Position numbers and translations under genes: made by a program. Positions 12,101-24,700 of a stretch of DNA of 64,000 nt are shown piece after piece; position 1 is the stretch's first letter, and every line of letters starts with the position of its first letter. A model generated the notes under the pieces. That model worked only from the letters and a program-made list of their open reading frames with translations, did not search any database and was not told the DNA's origin. Source of the DNA: Aphelocoma coerulescens (taxonomy: Eukaryota > Chordata > Aves > Passeriformes > Corvidae); the NCBI RefSeq assembly GCF_041296385.1, contig NC_091015.1, positions 51,774,345 through 51,838,344 of the forward strand. The letters are read 5' to 3'.

Positions 12101-15100
12101 TATACAGAGATGCTTTTCCTGGAAAACCCGATGCCTGAGGATCTCTCTGCAGTGGGAGAAGGGGGCTGCTGGCAAACTGGTGGACCACAGTGCCTGGCTG
12201 TAGCTGTGCAATTAAAAAAATATTAACCTCATAATCGGAGTATGTGTTTTCCAAGCTTGCCCAGTTTTGCTCACAGTTGCTTTGTGTCACTACAAAAGCA
12301 CACAGCCACTAATTTCCACCTCAGCTGACCTAGGATCATGGCTGAATTATTTAGTTCAGCATCTACACACAGCACATAGCTGAGGAAATCAACAGGGCTG
12401 CATCTGGAGGGGTTTGCTTTCCCTCACACCTTTAGATGACTCAGTGTAGCTGCATGACAGAATCACTTGCTGGCCCACCTTTTTCTAAGCAGCCCACTTG
12501 TGCATGGCAGCAAAACGTTTTATTTGTGGGGATAATTCGACTTGCATAAAATATTCAGACCCACTAACTCGGTTCTAAATATTTTCAGAAAATCTTGCAG
12601 CAAGATGGCATCATATTTTTATTTATTTTATCAGTTACGTCAAATACCATTAATAACATGGTAACAAAACAAATGACAGACTTAGCATCACAGCCCTCAC
12701 TCTCCTTGATTATGGCTACACAAGTCCAATTAATTTCTTGAGAACCCCAGGAGCATCAGGAGCTGAATTATAGATAGTTCAGCTATCTAAAATGCTGATT
12801 CAGAGAGTTTTAGTGTCCAGGTGGTACTGAAAATGCCAATAAGCATCTACATGGGTCTCCTGCATCCCTAGCATGTTAAAAGCCTAGCCTAAAGATATCT
12901 TTTCAGGAAATGAAAAATATTAGATTGTTGTGATATGAGATCTCTGATTTCAGACAAAATTCAGTGTTATTTTTCCCCAGATTGCATTTTGGCAACCTTT
13001 CCACATTTTTCTCCTCTCCTCCTTCCTTTTAAGTTCATCATGCTCATCATTTCCTCCTTACAAGTGGGTTATCATGGAATTCTCTGGCACCTCCTACATA
13101 GCTTTTTAAGTCGCATCATTATGAAATGAATACGTAAAGAAAGAACAAGAATACCAGGCATCAGATGCTTATTAAATGCAAGGCTCCTTTATATGAGGCA
13201 CAGGGTGCAAAAAGGCTGTAAAGTGTGTCACTGTGAATTCCGTTTATATTTACTCACTTTCACACTCCACTGTGTTAAAGGAGCCATGCAACAAGGCTTA
13301 AAGTGCAAATGATAATCAGTCCCTTGGCTTGTATTAAGTCTCCTTAAAATAAACTTTAGCCTGTAATTGCACATAGAAAGGAAAGTTATAATCTGGAACA
13401 TAAAAAAAAAAAAAGTGACTGCAAAAAAACAAGATAATCAAGCTGGGAGCAAAAATTAAGTCCCACAGTGCACTATGAGCAGGAAACAGGATGCTGGAGA
13501 ATCTAATCATTACTGGGTCTTAAGCATATTAAAGAGACACCATCTCTTTAAAGAATTAAGAATGACACCTATCTGCCGGTCTTAAAAGTATTATCATTAC
13601 AAAAAGTGCCTCAACTAATAAGGCTAAAAAAGACAGAAGAAAACACTGCTTCTAGTTTGCCACTGCTTATGTTCCACATTTGACAGGAGTCAGCCCTTTG
13701 CTCCATTTTACTAGTGGTGACTCTGGGCAGGGAGTCCTTCCCACAGCAACCCTGGAATGAAAATATTAAAAAAAAAAAAAAAAGGGAAAATGTGATTTCA
13801 AACTCAAAAAAAGAAAAAGGCCAGCGTTGGAATAGGGTCCGAAATGGCTTACGATTTTTTTGAACTTGACTAGACTTTGTTTGAAAGAGTTCACTCAATT
13901 ATTGAGCAGTGTATAAAGAAACAATACATGTCTAAGAAAAATAAATGGACTCTCTTTGCAATTTCCAATATCATTAGTGTCCAACCACAGTTTTAGCCTA
14001 GTGCTGCCCTGGATTCAGACATATTCCTGCTTAGGAGTGCAGCAGGCATGCAGCAGACCTTTCTGGACACAGGCATCTCTAGAGAGGAACGAGCACTGCG
14101 GTCTGACAGGCTCAGAGGTACTGGGAAGATGGATGTGCAGAGCTATTCCCACAGAGGACTGAGAGAATCCACACCTTGAGATACCCCACTGCTGCATCTG
14201 AAGGTCTCATGTATCCCTGGACAGATGCAAAACTAAACTCCAGATAACTTCTTTCATAATTCAGCATGATCATCTATCTACTCGACACAGTAAGTAAATG
14301 TCCTGCTCGCTGGGATCTGTGGTCCTGGAGAAGTGACTCCACTGCTCTTTGTTTCCATGGACCCATCTGTCAAATGGGCTCACTCGGCACTTACCTGTTG
14401 GAAAGGGAACTAGTGAACATTTGTCAAGCAGGTGGAGGGATCAAACTTGCTCCGTGAAGGCAAGAACCTACAACATTCCTACAAAAACGGTCTGTGCTAG
14501 GAGCTGTTTTGTTCAAAAAAGCAAACCAAAATCCTTTCACTGAAGTTAACTGGCACTTGGCAGCTTACAAACCCCGTGGCGGGGTGCTGCTTTTCGGTGA
14601 CTCTTCCTGCACTCCTGCTCACCACTCGGACGGTCTGGACGAGGGTAAAAGCACCCCCCGACCCTTCCCAAGGGCATGGGTTGTGGTGCCGGAGCCTTTT
14701 CGGCACAAACTCGGCGCTGAACTCCGCGAGGGGCGGCGGGGCGGGGGCGCGGCGGCGCCCGGCCGGCACCTGCACGGATCCCGCGGCGGGCCCGGGGGAG
14801 CGGCGGGGGGGGCGCGGCCCTCCTGTCATCCTGACTCCATTTTATTCCTGCCCATTCTCCATTTGCCGTGACAGCCCTGCCAGTCCGCCCGTCCCCGCGC
14901 CGTGCCCCAGCCCCGGCACCCCGGGAGGATGGAGGGGCCGCGGGGGGAGCCGCAGCTGCAGCCCCCGCGGGGAGCGGGGCAGGCGGCGGGGCCCGCACCG
15001 CTCCTCGCCGCCCGCCCGGAGCCCGCAGCCCGGCCGGGCCGGGTGATGGGGAAGGGGGGGGTGGGGTGTCCCTGCCCGCAGCCCTGCCCGCGGGGCCGCC

Positions 15101-15540
15101 CCCCACCGGCAGCGGACTCCATTTTGCAGATTGTGGGAGGATCCCCCCGGCCCCACCGCCCTCCATCACCGCATCCCTCCCTCCCGGGCACGGCCCCGTC
15201 CTCCGCCCCCCCGGCGCTCCCCCTCGGGTGCTCCCCCCGGGCTCCGGGGACCGGCACGGACGGAGCGTCCCAGAGCGGCGCGAGGGCTCCCCGCGCGTCC
15301 CCGCACACGCGCGGGGGGGGGGGGGGACGACGGTGCCCCGCACGCCCGTGACCCCCGATCCCCTCCCGGGGCACTCACGAAATTGTCGCCGCAGGCGGCC
15401 TCCGGGCACAGCACATAGAAGGAGACGCCGGGCTCGGCGTAGAAGTCCATGCGCCGCTCCGTTTCCTCGGCGGCGATGAGCTGGAAGGGCGTGCGGGCGC
15501 ACCATCGCTCCGCCGCCTCCGCCAGCGCCTCGAAAGCCAT
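3078..15540 (-). CDS. MTURN: MTURN (maturin), complete, three coding exons
   Basis: Maturin is a small acidic, presumably cytoplasmic protein. The family is known for promoting neural progenitor differentiation and for a role in megakaryocyte differentiation; no enzymatic activity is established. Coding exons on the minus strand are 15540-15379 (residues 1-54), 9616-9494 (55-95) and 3188-3078 (96-131 plus TGA). All junctions are phase 0 with GTGAGT or GTAAGT donors and CAG or TAG acceptors. The joined product is exactly 131 residues, the usual family length. Visible hallmarks are EETERRMDFYAEPGVSFYVL in exon 1, HVWSESEDCLPFLQLAQDY in exon 2 and an acidic tail with EEEEPEADHQQMGVSQQ in exon 3. 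The start is the ATG at 15540: the open frame continues upstream only through (GGC)n 5'UTR sequence, and the family begins at this methionine. The first residues are more alanine-rich than I recall for the mammalian protein. The gene reads away from EAF1. Confidence 0.95.
3189..9493 (-). other. MTURN: MTURN intron 2
   Basis: This is a 6.3-kb intron bounded by GTAAGT and TAG. Apart from the GGGAT tandem repeat near 5100 I see no recognisable element. The short open frames inside show no family resemblance and no splice logic. Confidence 0.85.
5099..5188. repeat. (GGGAT)n pentanucleotide tandem repeat
   Basis: About 18 uninterrupted copies of the 5-bp unit GGGAT/ATGGG over roughly 90 bp. Because the unit length is not a multiple of three and contains no stop, several artefactual open frames run through it. 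It lies in MTURN intron 2 and reads (ATCCC)n on the MTURN sense strand. Confidence 0.98.
9494..9616 (-). CDS. MTURN: MTURN coding exon 2
   Basis: Residues 55-95 (123 bp), between a pyrimidine-rich TTTCAG acceptor and a GTAAGT donor. It begins HVWSESEDCL and ends FKSFRP. Confidence 0.95.
9617..15378 (-). other. MTURN: MTURN intron 1
   Basis: This is a 5.8-kb intron bounded by GTGAGT and CAG. The promoter-proximal part (about 14600-15378) is GC-rich CpG-island sequence. The rest is AT-rich with simple A tracts (for example near 13406 and 13770), and I recognise no gene or repeat family in it. Confidence 0.85.
15313..15326. repeat. G14 homopolymer in CpG island
   Basis: A run of fourteen G on the plus strand, about 53 bp inside MTURN intron 1. 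It is prone to length polymorphism and sequencing error and could take part in a G-quadruplex. Confidence 0.95.
15379..15540 (-). CDS. MTURN: MTURN coding exon 1
   Basis: Residues 1-54, from the ATG at 15540 to a TTC codon followed by a GTGAGT donor. The exon sits inside the CpG island. Confidence 0.94.
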
Positions 15541-15562
15541 CGCCGCCGCCGCCGCCGCCGCC
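15541..15562. repeat. (GGC)7 repeat directly before the MTURN ATG
   Basis: On the MTURN sense strand seven GGC triplets lie immediately upstream of the start codon, in the 5'UTR. Confidence 0.95.
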
Positions 15563-15760
15563 TCCCGCCCGCGTCCCCCGCGCCGCCCGCGCCCCCCGCG
15601 CCTCGCGCCGCCCCGCGCCCGCCCCGCGCGCCGCCCCTCCCGCCCCCCGCGCCGCGCCTCGCGACCCGCGCGCGGCTCCCGGCACCGGCCCCGCTGGAAT
15701 TCGCCGCAGACAATCGACTCGACGCCTTCTGGCAACTTGCGGGAGGGGGGAAAAAAAAAG

Positions 15761-18700
15761 AAGAAGAAAAGCCCACGCATGAAGGCACTGTCGGCGAGAC
15801 CGTGCCTCGCCTCGCTGCTTCCCATCCCTCTTCCCAGAACTGGGTCGGAATCTCAGCAGCACCCATTGTGCTGAACGCACGGGTACCCTCCGTGCTGGGT
15901 TCCGTGGGAGCCACCCAAATGTGGGCTGTTGGGCTGTCCAAATACGGCAGATTCACCCCGTGACATTGGAAAGCTTTACGGAGGTTCCCCCTGCCTCACC
16001 ATCCTTTTACCGTGAATCTGCGTGTTTGCAGTGAGGTTCACATTACTCTTCCAAGCTTATCCCAAGGGATTATCTATATGTCCAGCCACGGCATAAGAGA
16101 TACAAGAGCTGATCTGCATTTATAAAGGACCTTAGATTTGTGTTGGCATGCACTGTGCCGCAAAGGAAAGCAAATCCCCACAGGCCTGGGTGGGTTTTCA
16201 GCTGGAAGCCCAGGAATTCTTAGAGGTGAACAGGAAGCAGAAAGCCCATACGTGGCAGTGGGCAGAAAAGTTTGCACGGACAAAGAGAACACTGGCCTCT
16301 GAAACAGCCCAGTGGCTGTTGCTGGTCTCCTGAGTGGTGTTCCACTGCATTTCCATGGCAGGTGCCAAAAGCCCAGCTGATCAGTGCGGTCAGTGTCACA
16401 CAGCGTGCACTCCCATCGTATGTATCAGTTGGTGCATAAATCATTCGACCACTCCAAAGCAGTGGTGAGGTCACCAGAGGTCTTTTCCAACCTTAATGAC
16501 CCTGAGATTGGCTCGGTTAGAGCATGGTGGCAGTAACGATTCTCTAAGCTGCAGAGAGAATGTGACTGACTGAGCATGGCAGCAGCAACAAAGCTGCGGC
16601 AAGGACACGTTCCCCCTGCCTCTGGCTGACCTGGGGCACGCTCCGAGCACCCCCGCTGCTGTGCTCAGCCCCACGGTCACTGTCTCCTGCCGCTGGCTTG
16701 TCACAGATGTGGGCGTGGGTGCAGCGGAACTCAGTGCTAATGATACCACGGAGAAAAACCTCCACTGGCGTTGCAGCCGAGCACTGAAGTATCAGGAAAC
16801 GCCAACAGCTCAGTGCTTGTGCAACTGTAACTCAGCTCCTTTGTGCATGTGGGATGGCAAGTGCTTGCTGTTTTTTCCACCAAAGGATTTTTCATTTATT
16901 CCGCACAGATATTTTGGACAATGCCCTCATTCCTGGGGTGCTATTAGAGTGGCAAGTGCTGAACACTCCTCATTACGTTTGGAATTGTGCTCTGAATGTG
17001 CAAAACACGGTAAAAATTACCAATGTTCCAAAACTGCTGGTCTAGGTGCTTCAAATCTCAGAATCTGGGTGTGCTCTTGTATGTACTTATCCTGGTCCTG
17101 GCACATGTCTCTTCTCCAGGGGAAAATGAGGCAACATATCAGTCTCCTACCTACTGCACAGGCCTGGGGAGGTGAGTTCAGTAATAGCTGCAAAGCACTC
17201 GCTGTGTGGGGTACTTGTGGAAGACCTGTGGCTCTGTAGGCAGCCTGGGGCTGGAGGAGTGAGTCCTGAATAGCTTGAGAGAAAGTCCTAAACCTCTTGC
17301 CACTTCCTGAAGGAGGCAGGGGTCCTGCAGAAAACCAAATGTTACCACAGGCTGTCAGGGTTCCAGGTGTTGGCAGAGTTGTGAGTCCTGTGCAGGACTT
17401 TTCAAATTTAACATTCTCTCATCATTGGGTATTTGGTGTTTTCTTTTCCAAATACATTTAAATAATTAGCATGAAAATAGGACATGAGAAAATATTTTCT
17501 CTTAATATGTGACATTACAGCTTGTCTGCAACCAGTGGGCAGGAAGCCACCACTTGGGCAGATATCTCCCCTGCCACAGGGCTCAGACGCCAAGGTCAAT
17601 CTCAGTCTCACTGTCTCTTTTTGCTTCCCTGAGATCTGGCTTTGTTTTCTATTCTCCCCAAAGACCATGCTGGCATTTGGTGAGGACGTGGTGGTGGAAC
17701 TGAAGCCTTGGCCTTTCCTGTTGGGGCTGTTGGGTTTGGGGCCTCCCAAGGTGGGCAGCCAGGCAGCCGTGTCCTCCTGTCCGGCAGCACTCTGGCCCAT
17801 AGCAGCAAGGAGAGGTCAAGGCTGCATTGCAAACAGGCACAGTTGAAATAAATGGGGTCTCAGTGTTAACACCCATGATTTATGTGCATTTTCAAAGCCC
17901 CACATGAACATCTTTTTAGTCCTTAAAACATCACTTTGAAGTATGTGGTGTTCATTATCTCCCTTCTGTGGAGTAGCAAAGCTGACAGGTTTCGAATGAG
18001 ATTTTAAATATCTTATTGCAGCATGCACTGCAAAATCCTTTGTCACATCTGACAGTGCAGCCATTCAAATCAGACAGATGTGATTATTTGTTTATTTACA
18101 TGTGATGAGTCTCTTTGCTCTAACACCTGTACCCCAAAAGCAGATTATAAAAACAGCCTGGTAAAGGGTAGTGGTTTTGGCAATGCAGAAGTGCTGCTTG
18201 CAAAGCAAGCCAGGCTCAATGGCCCTGACCATTATGCTGATGCCAGGGGCTGAGGGATGGACACGTGGATGCAAGGCAGCTTCAATGCTCGTGACACCCT
18301 TGTGCCCCTCTGCAAGTCAAAACCAGAAGCACCTGCTGCTTCTTTGACGAGATGAGGAGATGGCCAACAGTGTTGTAAAATGCCCAAGCTTTTCTGAATA
18401 CTGTATACTGAAATCACACGTGTGTTTTTTCTTCCTACTTGCTTCAAATACCCATGAGCATCCATGCCCCAAAGCATGGCCTCATAAGAGGAGCAAGTGC
18501 CTTCTTGGAAGAGAAGAGGTGGGAGTGGGGGTCAAGGAGCTGTCTGCTGTGGCAAGGATGGCTTTCAGAAGAGAAACCAGAGGGAAAGTAGTTTCCCCTA
18601 CCCTGAGGGGATGCATTTCCATTTCCATCTCCTTCTGGAACATAGCAGCTCTGATGCTTTCCGTTGCCCTGATCCACAGAGAGGGCAGGGAAACGTTGCT

Positions 18701-21700
18701 AGATCGTTTCAGAGGGATGCCAGTGCCCAGTAACTCTCAGCTGCTGGAAAAGGCATTTCACTTTGGAGAGCATATGGAGAGCATTAGGAAGGGAGAGCAC
18801 ATGCACTGCCATAGCCACGCTAGTTGGAACAAAAATACAGATATCAGCATTTTACAGGTGACTCCTGATTTTATGCAGGTTCTCCACCTCCACAGAAATT
18901 GAAGAGTCAGGTCAGAGGGTCAACATGAAGGCTGAGTGGATAAACTGATTTTCTGCCATTTGCATGGATTGGAGGAGGTGTGGAGGGGAAGGTTTTCAAA
19001 GGACCTGGCTCCCTGGAGTTACCTTTACAAAAGCCTTTACCTCTGCAATGCCTGGTGATGAGTGTGGTCTAGAAGGCTAAGGAAGGGCAGAGTACCTTGC
19101 TAAGTGGTTACTAATTCTCTACTCGCCCCGGTCACAACGACGCTGGGAAAAGGCATGTAGGGAAGGCGAAGCGAGAAGCTGCGGAAGGTGGAGGAGCAGA
19201 AGGGTTTCTGAAATGTGTCAGACAAACGCAACTTGCCCGCAGCTGTGGTGTTTCTCTGAAACACTGAGCCACTGTTCTCCTCTCCAACGGGTTAGAAATC
19301 TGACAAATTCCGCCCATGGACCAGCCACCTTCAAGATTTTTTTGGCTCTTTTTTTTTTCTGTACAGAGCCGTCATTGGTCTGCTTTTGGTGAACTGCCAG
19401 GCAGTTCGCATTAATTCGCCTGACCAGCTGTAAGAACCCGATTGCCCTCCTGCAGCCCTCATTACGCACCCTCCCTGCTGATCCAAATACAGAAAGGTCA
19501 GGAGGGTGAGCTCCAGTAAATTATAAGAGATACACCCTTAGCTGCTGTGCTGTGTCAGCTTGTTCTCTGGCATCTCTACACTGTATCTGCAGTTTGGTCT
19601 CCTAAGGAAAGACTGGTTCCCTCCTTCCAGAAAACAAAAGCATCAAGAAATTCTCGAGGAAATAAAATAGTTGAGGGGGGTTGATCCCTGCATGGGCAAC
19701 CCCTCATAGACCTTGACAACATGGAGCTTTAAAAAGAAAATATTTCTTATTTTTATCAGTACCGGTTCATTCACAAAATGCTTTTCACACACCTGGAGTG
19801 CCCTTGACACTTGCACTTGCTTGAGAGAGGTGCTGAAAGAGCTGTCCCTGCAAAAGCCTGGTCTGTGCAGGGTTTCCAGTGGTGTTTGCACCCTCACAGC
19901 ATTTCCACTGAGCCTGTAACAGCATTACATGTCCTGCTGCAGCAAAGCAGCAGGGTGTTGTTCCAGGGACTCAAGCTGAGTGACTTTTGGCCAACAGATC
20001 AGTTCTAGGCTGGAATCCATGTTGGTATCTTGCAAATTGTTCCCCCATCTTACTTCCCTGCTCCTGAGGATACTCAGCTTTCCAGACAGCAGTCTGTGTT
20101 TATCTTGTCTTTAATGAGGAGCACAGCTGTGGCTGTCCTCTTTGCTTTGGGTCCCCTTTCTTATTTTTTTTTTTACCCAATGGTAAGTGGAGTTGAGGAA
20201 AGAGCAAGAAAACTTTCAGGAATAATCCAAGCCAAGAACATGTTGTAAAGGGAAAATGAGTTAGAAATGCACAGGTTCTCAATTAAGTTAAAATGTTAGT
20301 TAAAAATCTATATAGAATAAAGATCCTGCTGCTACCACAAATCCTCCTTTTGAGGTCAGTGGTTGAACATCCTATTGCTTTGGCAGTAAGAAATTAAACA
20401 CATAAATAGTGATGAAGATCTGGGCTATGAAAAATCCACTTGCTTAATTAGCAGCTTTCCCTGGTGGCATTGCCATCTCCAAAATATGAACTTAAATTTT
20501 AAAAAGGCATCAAAAAACCCCTGAATCAGTCCTCCTCCTAGTCTCTTCTTTTTAGGAATAGGAAGATCATGTGTTAAATGTGAGGGAGAATATACTGATG
20601 CACTGCCATTTTCCTGGTCCTGCAGGCAGGCAGTTTTGAAGTCCGTATTGCTGTTGACATCCAGGCCAGCAGTTATCACACCACATTGCTGGGTGCTGTG
20701 CAGGAACAGCACTGTCTCCACTGGTTTGAGAGTGCCATGTGCTTATTAGGGCAATGGCACATTACATTTGTGAACAGGGTACTGAAATACGATGGAAATA
20801 TTTAATGACTCAGCAAGCTGATGGTGACACAAGGCTGGATTAACTGTGGATCCCTTCACCTGAAGCTTTTCATCCATCCTCTCTTTATTCTGACTCTCGA
20901 AGCCTGGTACAAAGCTTTCATCCTGCCACATGCTGGCAAAACCAACACCAGCTGATTTTGAAAGAAGTTGATTTTTCTTGAAGCTTTCTGAAGCTCAGGC
21001 TGTGCACACATTTAACATTCTGTGTCCTTTTGGAAACTGTATGTTTCAGACACGGACACAATGGTAGGAATGAAAAGTTGTGAACTTTTTTTAGGGCTGG
21101 TCAGCTGAGGCTCAGCAAGCAGCCAGCCAACATGGCCAGACATGAGGCTTAGTGAGCCCAGAGTGGATACAGGGATGGGAAAAACTGGGAGCAGAGCACT
21201 GAATAGCTTCTGCCCTTGCATCTCTTTTGGATGCAGAAGTTGGTACATTACAGTTCCTGCCTTTTTCACCAGGAAATATCTGCCAACACTCTTGTTTATC
21301 GCTGGATCTGTGTATCCACGAGCAGGCCGTGGAGCCAGGAAAGCCAGGTGGGAGAGACATTATGAATTGGCTTATTAAGAGCTGAAAGGTGACTTTGCAA
21401 AGACCTGAATGTCATAAGGCACCATAATCTCTTCAGGCAAACAAACAGGATTTTTTTGTCAATTTGTGATCCTTTATGATATTGAGAGGGCACAGAGCTG
21501 CAGACTGTCCCTGATTTTCAGATGAATTGCTCCACTAATATAAAAGATATTCTCATAATAGTCACAAATTAGTTGATTGCTTGAAGTGCCAGAATCCTTA
21601 ATGCTCTGCTATTTTAAACATATGGAAATTGATTCAACACTTATCATTTATTTAGAGATGTAAATTTATTGAAAAAGATGCCACTTCTTCCTAAGCTTTA

Positions 21701-24700
21701 GGCAAGCTCTGATACTTAGCTTTCTGGGCACAAGCAGGTTTTTACCAGGACTTATGATTTTAACTGCAGTGATTTACTTTCCTTCTAAAGGAGGGGAGAA
21801 GCAGAGGAAAATTGACTGTATTGTCTACGAGGGAAAAAAAGGATACTGGTGCAAGCACTGGTGTGAACTGACACAGATAGGGCAGTATCTGGCACATCAT
21901 ACCCTGAGGGTCTATTCCCAAGCACAGCACTGGCCCAGACCTTGCCCTAACTTCTGCTGCAATTGCTCTGTAAGTCCACACTGATGTTGGAAGCACCCCT
22001 TATTCTGACAGTCACTTGCTTTAGGAGAAGAGTAATGAAAAACTGAGCACAGGCAGTGACAGCAATGGCATTGGCCGGGTCAACACCTCCTTCCCAAGGT
22101 TAGCCTAAGCTTCTAAAAGCAAAGAGCATTGATCATTGATCTGCAATTCAAAGCTGTTGTCTGGAAATCAGACCGGATCCCAGCCTCAGTCTCTTGGGAT
22201 GCCTTCCCGCAAGGGCAAGCCCTGTGCTGACGTCGTGGGCATGAGGCTGCTGATAGGATTAGATGGGAAAGCCTGGAGCCTGGTCCTAGCTGAACTGCTG
22301 ACAGCCTTCCTTCTGATTTGGCATAGTCACTTAGCACCTCATAAGATGGAGATTTGTGTGTATTAATCAGGAATACTGTTCATGCCTTAAAGCTTGTGAA
22401 AATATGAGTTTCTCCTGTGGAAAAAGATTTTTTTTTTTTTTTTTCAAATGGTTGTCTTAGGTATTTGATCCTGTGTTATTATTATTCAGTATGATTCATA
22501 TATTAATTCCATATTAAGAATGTCTCCGTAAGGCCTAGTATTATGCTTCTGGGATAAAGCAATATTTCTTAATGTGTTTCTTATCCCAGTATTTTTGCAG
22601 AGAAGCTGGCATGGGGCCAGTTCACGCAATGTGCCTACACATTAGTAGTTAGCCCCGGTCAGGAGAGCACTTACACAGTGAATGCCCCAATCATCCCTAC
22701 TTACCGTGCTGTGGTTTGCATCATGAAGAGGGCACAAGAGGTGGCTTCCTCTCAGATGAAAGGCGGCCAGTGTGCACATTGCAATCTCAGCACTCTCCTG
22801 CATTGTGGATCTGCTCCCAGGCTGTACTGCTTGCTAGCACAGGCACAGCTGCAGTATATTTACTGCACCTTAAAATCTCTTGATGGTATTTGGGAGGTGA
22901 GTTCACTGGCTAGATTAATTAACCACCAAGCCTGGTATTTGACTGGCTAATGGTTAATCAGAGGCTTTATTTTCTAGTTTTCACCATCTTGTTTATGATG
23001 CTGAGTTCAGCCTCAGTAGTATAGAAGAAAAATCTGGCTCTGTTTCTGAGGTAAAGCATCTTAGCGTCTTGCCTAAACCTGAAAAATTAATTTGGAGTAA
23101 GACAGGGTTATAGCAGAGCTGGCTTTGGAAGTCACTTCTTGGAGTCTGGCTCAATCAGAATATTCCCAGTGGGAACTGGTGATGTCCCTTGTCTTAAGAC
23201 CCACTACCTCCACTTTGAAAAGAGCAGGAAACCACCACAGCCTGCAACTGCCGAGTGACCCCCATCCCTACTCTTCCCTTCTGCCATCGCTCTCCAGCAC
23301 CCAGACCCAAATGACTCTCTCTTTCCTAATTACACAATGACTGCACACCTAAATATAACACTTCTTATCTTGTGAAGGAGAGGGTGACAGCTACCAGTAC
23401 CTCTCAGGGCATTCAAAGCTTCTCCACCACATGGGTGACCTCTCACCTTGATTGTGCTGGGCTGCTATGAGGCTATGGTGTGACTCAGCTGATAGAACAC
23501 TGTGGCTGCCATCACTGGATGGTCTCTCACCTTTGTGTCCTCTCTATCTCAGTCCCATCAATGGCCCTGCTGTCATCTCCTCTGTGCAAACCACTCCCAA
23601 ACATCTCCTCCCATTCAGCTTCCCAAAGCACACATGGCACAGCCTGTGGCTCTGGTGTAATTTTGGTACATGTCCCATACACTTACGCATTTTTTTGTCA
23701 TCTTTATTATGTTTGATGAGCATTCAGGGCTCCTATCACAGGCTCTGTGTTCCTAGCAGACTGTCACAGTCTTGATGCTTATTAGAAGCACCGGAATAAA
23801 ACCCATGCTGCTCAATGAAGTATTTGGTAGCTGTTTTCCTGAGCAGGTGCTTGTTCGGTTTTGTTGGTGCTGTTAATGTCTGGCAGTAGGAAAATGTTAA
23901 GGAGCTATGGAGGAAAAAGCCAATTCCTAAGTTATGGAGGGGTGATGGCAGAATTTACAGGCTGACTGGGGTGACAAAGGAGCAGACAGTTATATCTTAC
24001 TTGCAGCATGCAAGGCATGTTTTCCTTCAGAGCTGACCCTGTACAAGTGTGCCTCAAAGGTTTTCACACAACATCCTACAACAAAGCTAGCTGGTCTGGG
24101 AAGAAACAGGTCAAAATTTTCATGTAAAACCTTCAACATGATATTTAGTGCATTTTCTACACTCTGCCCTTCGCAAAGCCCTGTTTTTACAACAGTTTAT
24201 GAGAATTAAAATTGCAGTCAGAGGTATCAGAACTTACAGGTTCTGTGGGATTTCAAGTCAGATTCATATGATTCCTTCTGAGATATCCAATCATTTGTCT
24301 CATTTAGTTGTCAGTGCCATTTAAAAAGCATACAGTTGAACTAAATCCAGCAGCACACAGAAGAACATAACATGTCAGCCTCACTTCAGTCCCTGCTTCC
24401 ACCAGCATCTGCCTAAAAAGTTCCCTAAAAGGGAAGTGAAGGTACCCCCACTACACAGGGCACACAAAAACTGACAGAGCTAAATGAAACTTAGCAAGGC
24501 AAATCATCCCATCAAAACTCTTGCACAAATCCCTTTAGCAAGGTATTTTCAACCTATTTTTTCTCCAACTTCCACTCCTCTCCTCCCAGCCATAGGGCAG
24601 TGGTAGCAATGAATTTTGTGTTCAATTTACAATGCTGTGAGATCAAGTCAGGCTAGCTCAGGCCATGGCACCGTGACAGCACCCTCAATATATGCAGCAT

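Larger units (their letters stand above)
14590..15760 (-). promoter_or_regulatory. MTURN: CpG island and presumed promoter of MTURN
   Basis: Dense CpG and G+C content covers coding exon 1 and its flanks, in sharp contrast to the AT-rich surroundings. The transcription start cannot be placed from sequence alone. It should lie upstream of 15540, at about 15560-15760. Long open frames on both strands here are a side effect of low stop-codon frequency in GC-rich DNA. Confidence 0.8.

Noticed and set aside
14546..15880. Very long open frames (up to 444 codons) on both strands across the CpG island
   Set aside because: They are GC-driven frames with low-complexity Arg/Gly/Pro/Ala translations. Only the 162 bp of MTURN exon 1 is supported by homology and splice sites.
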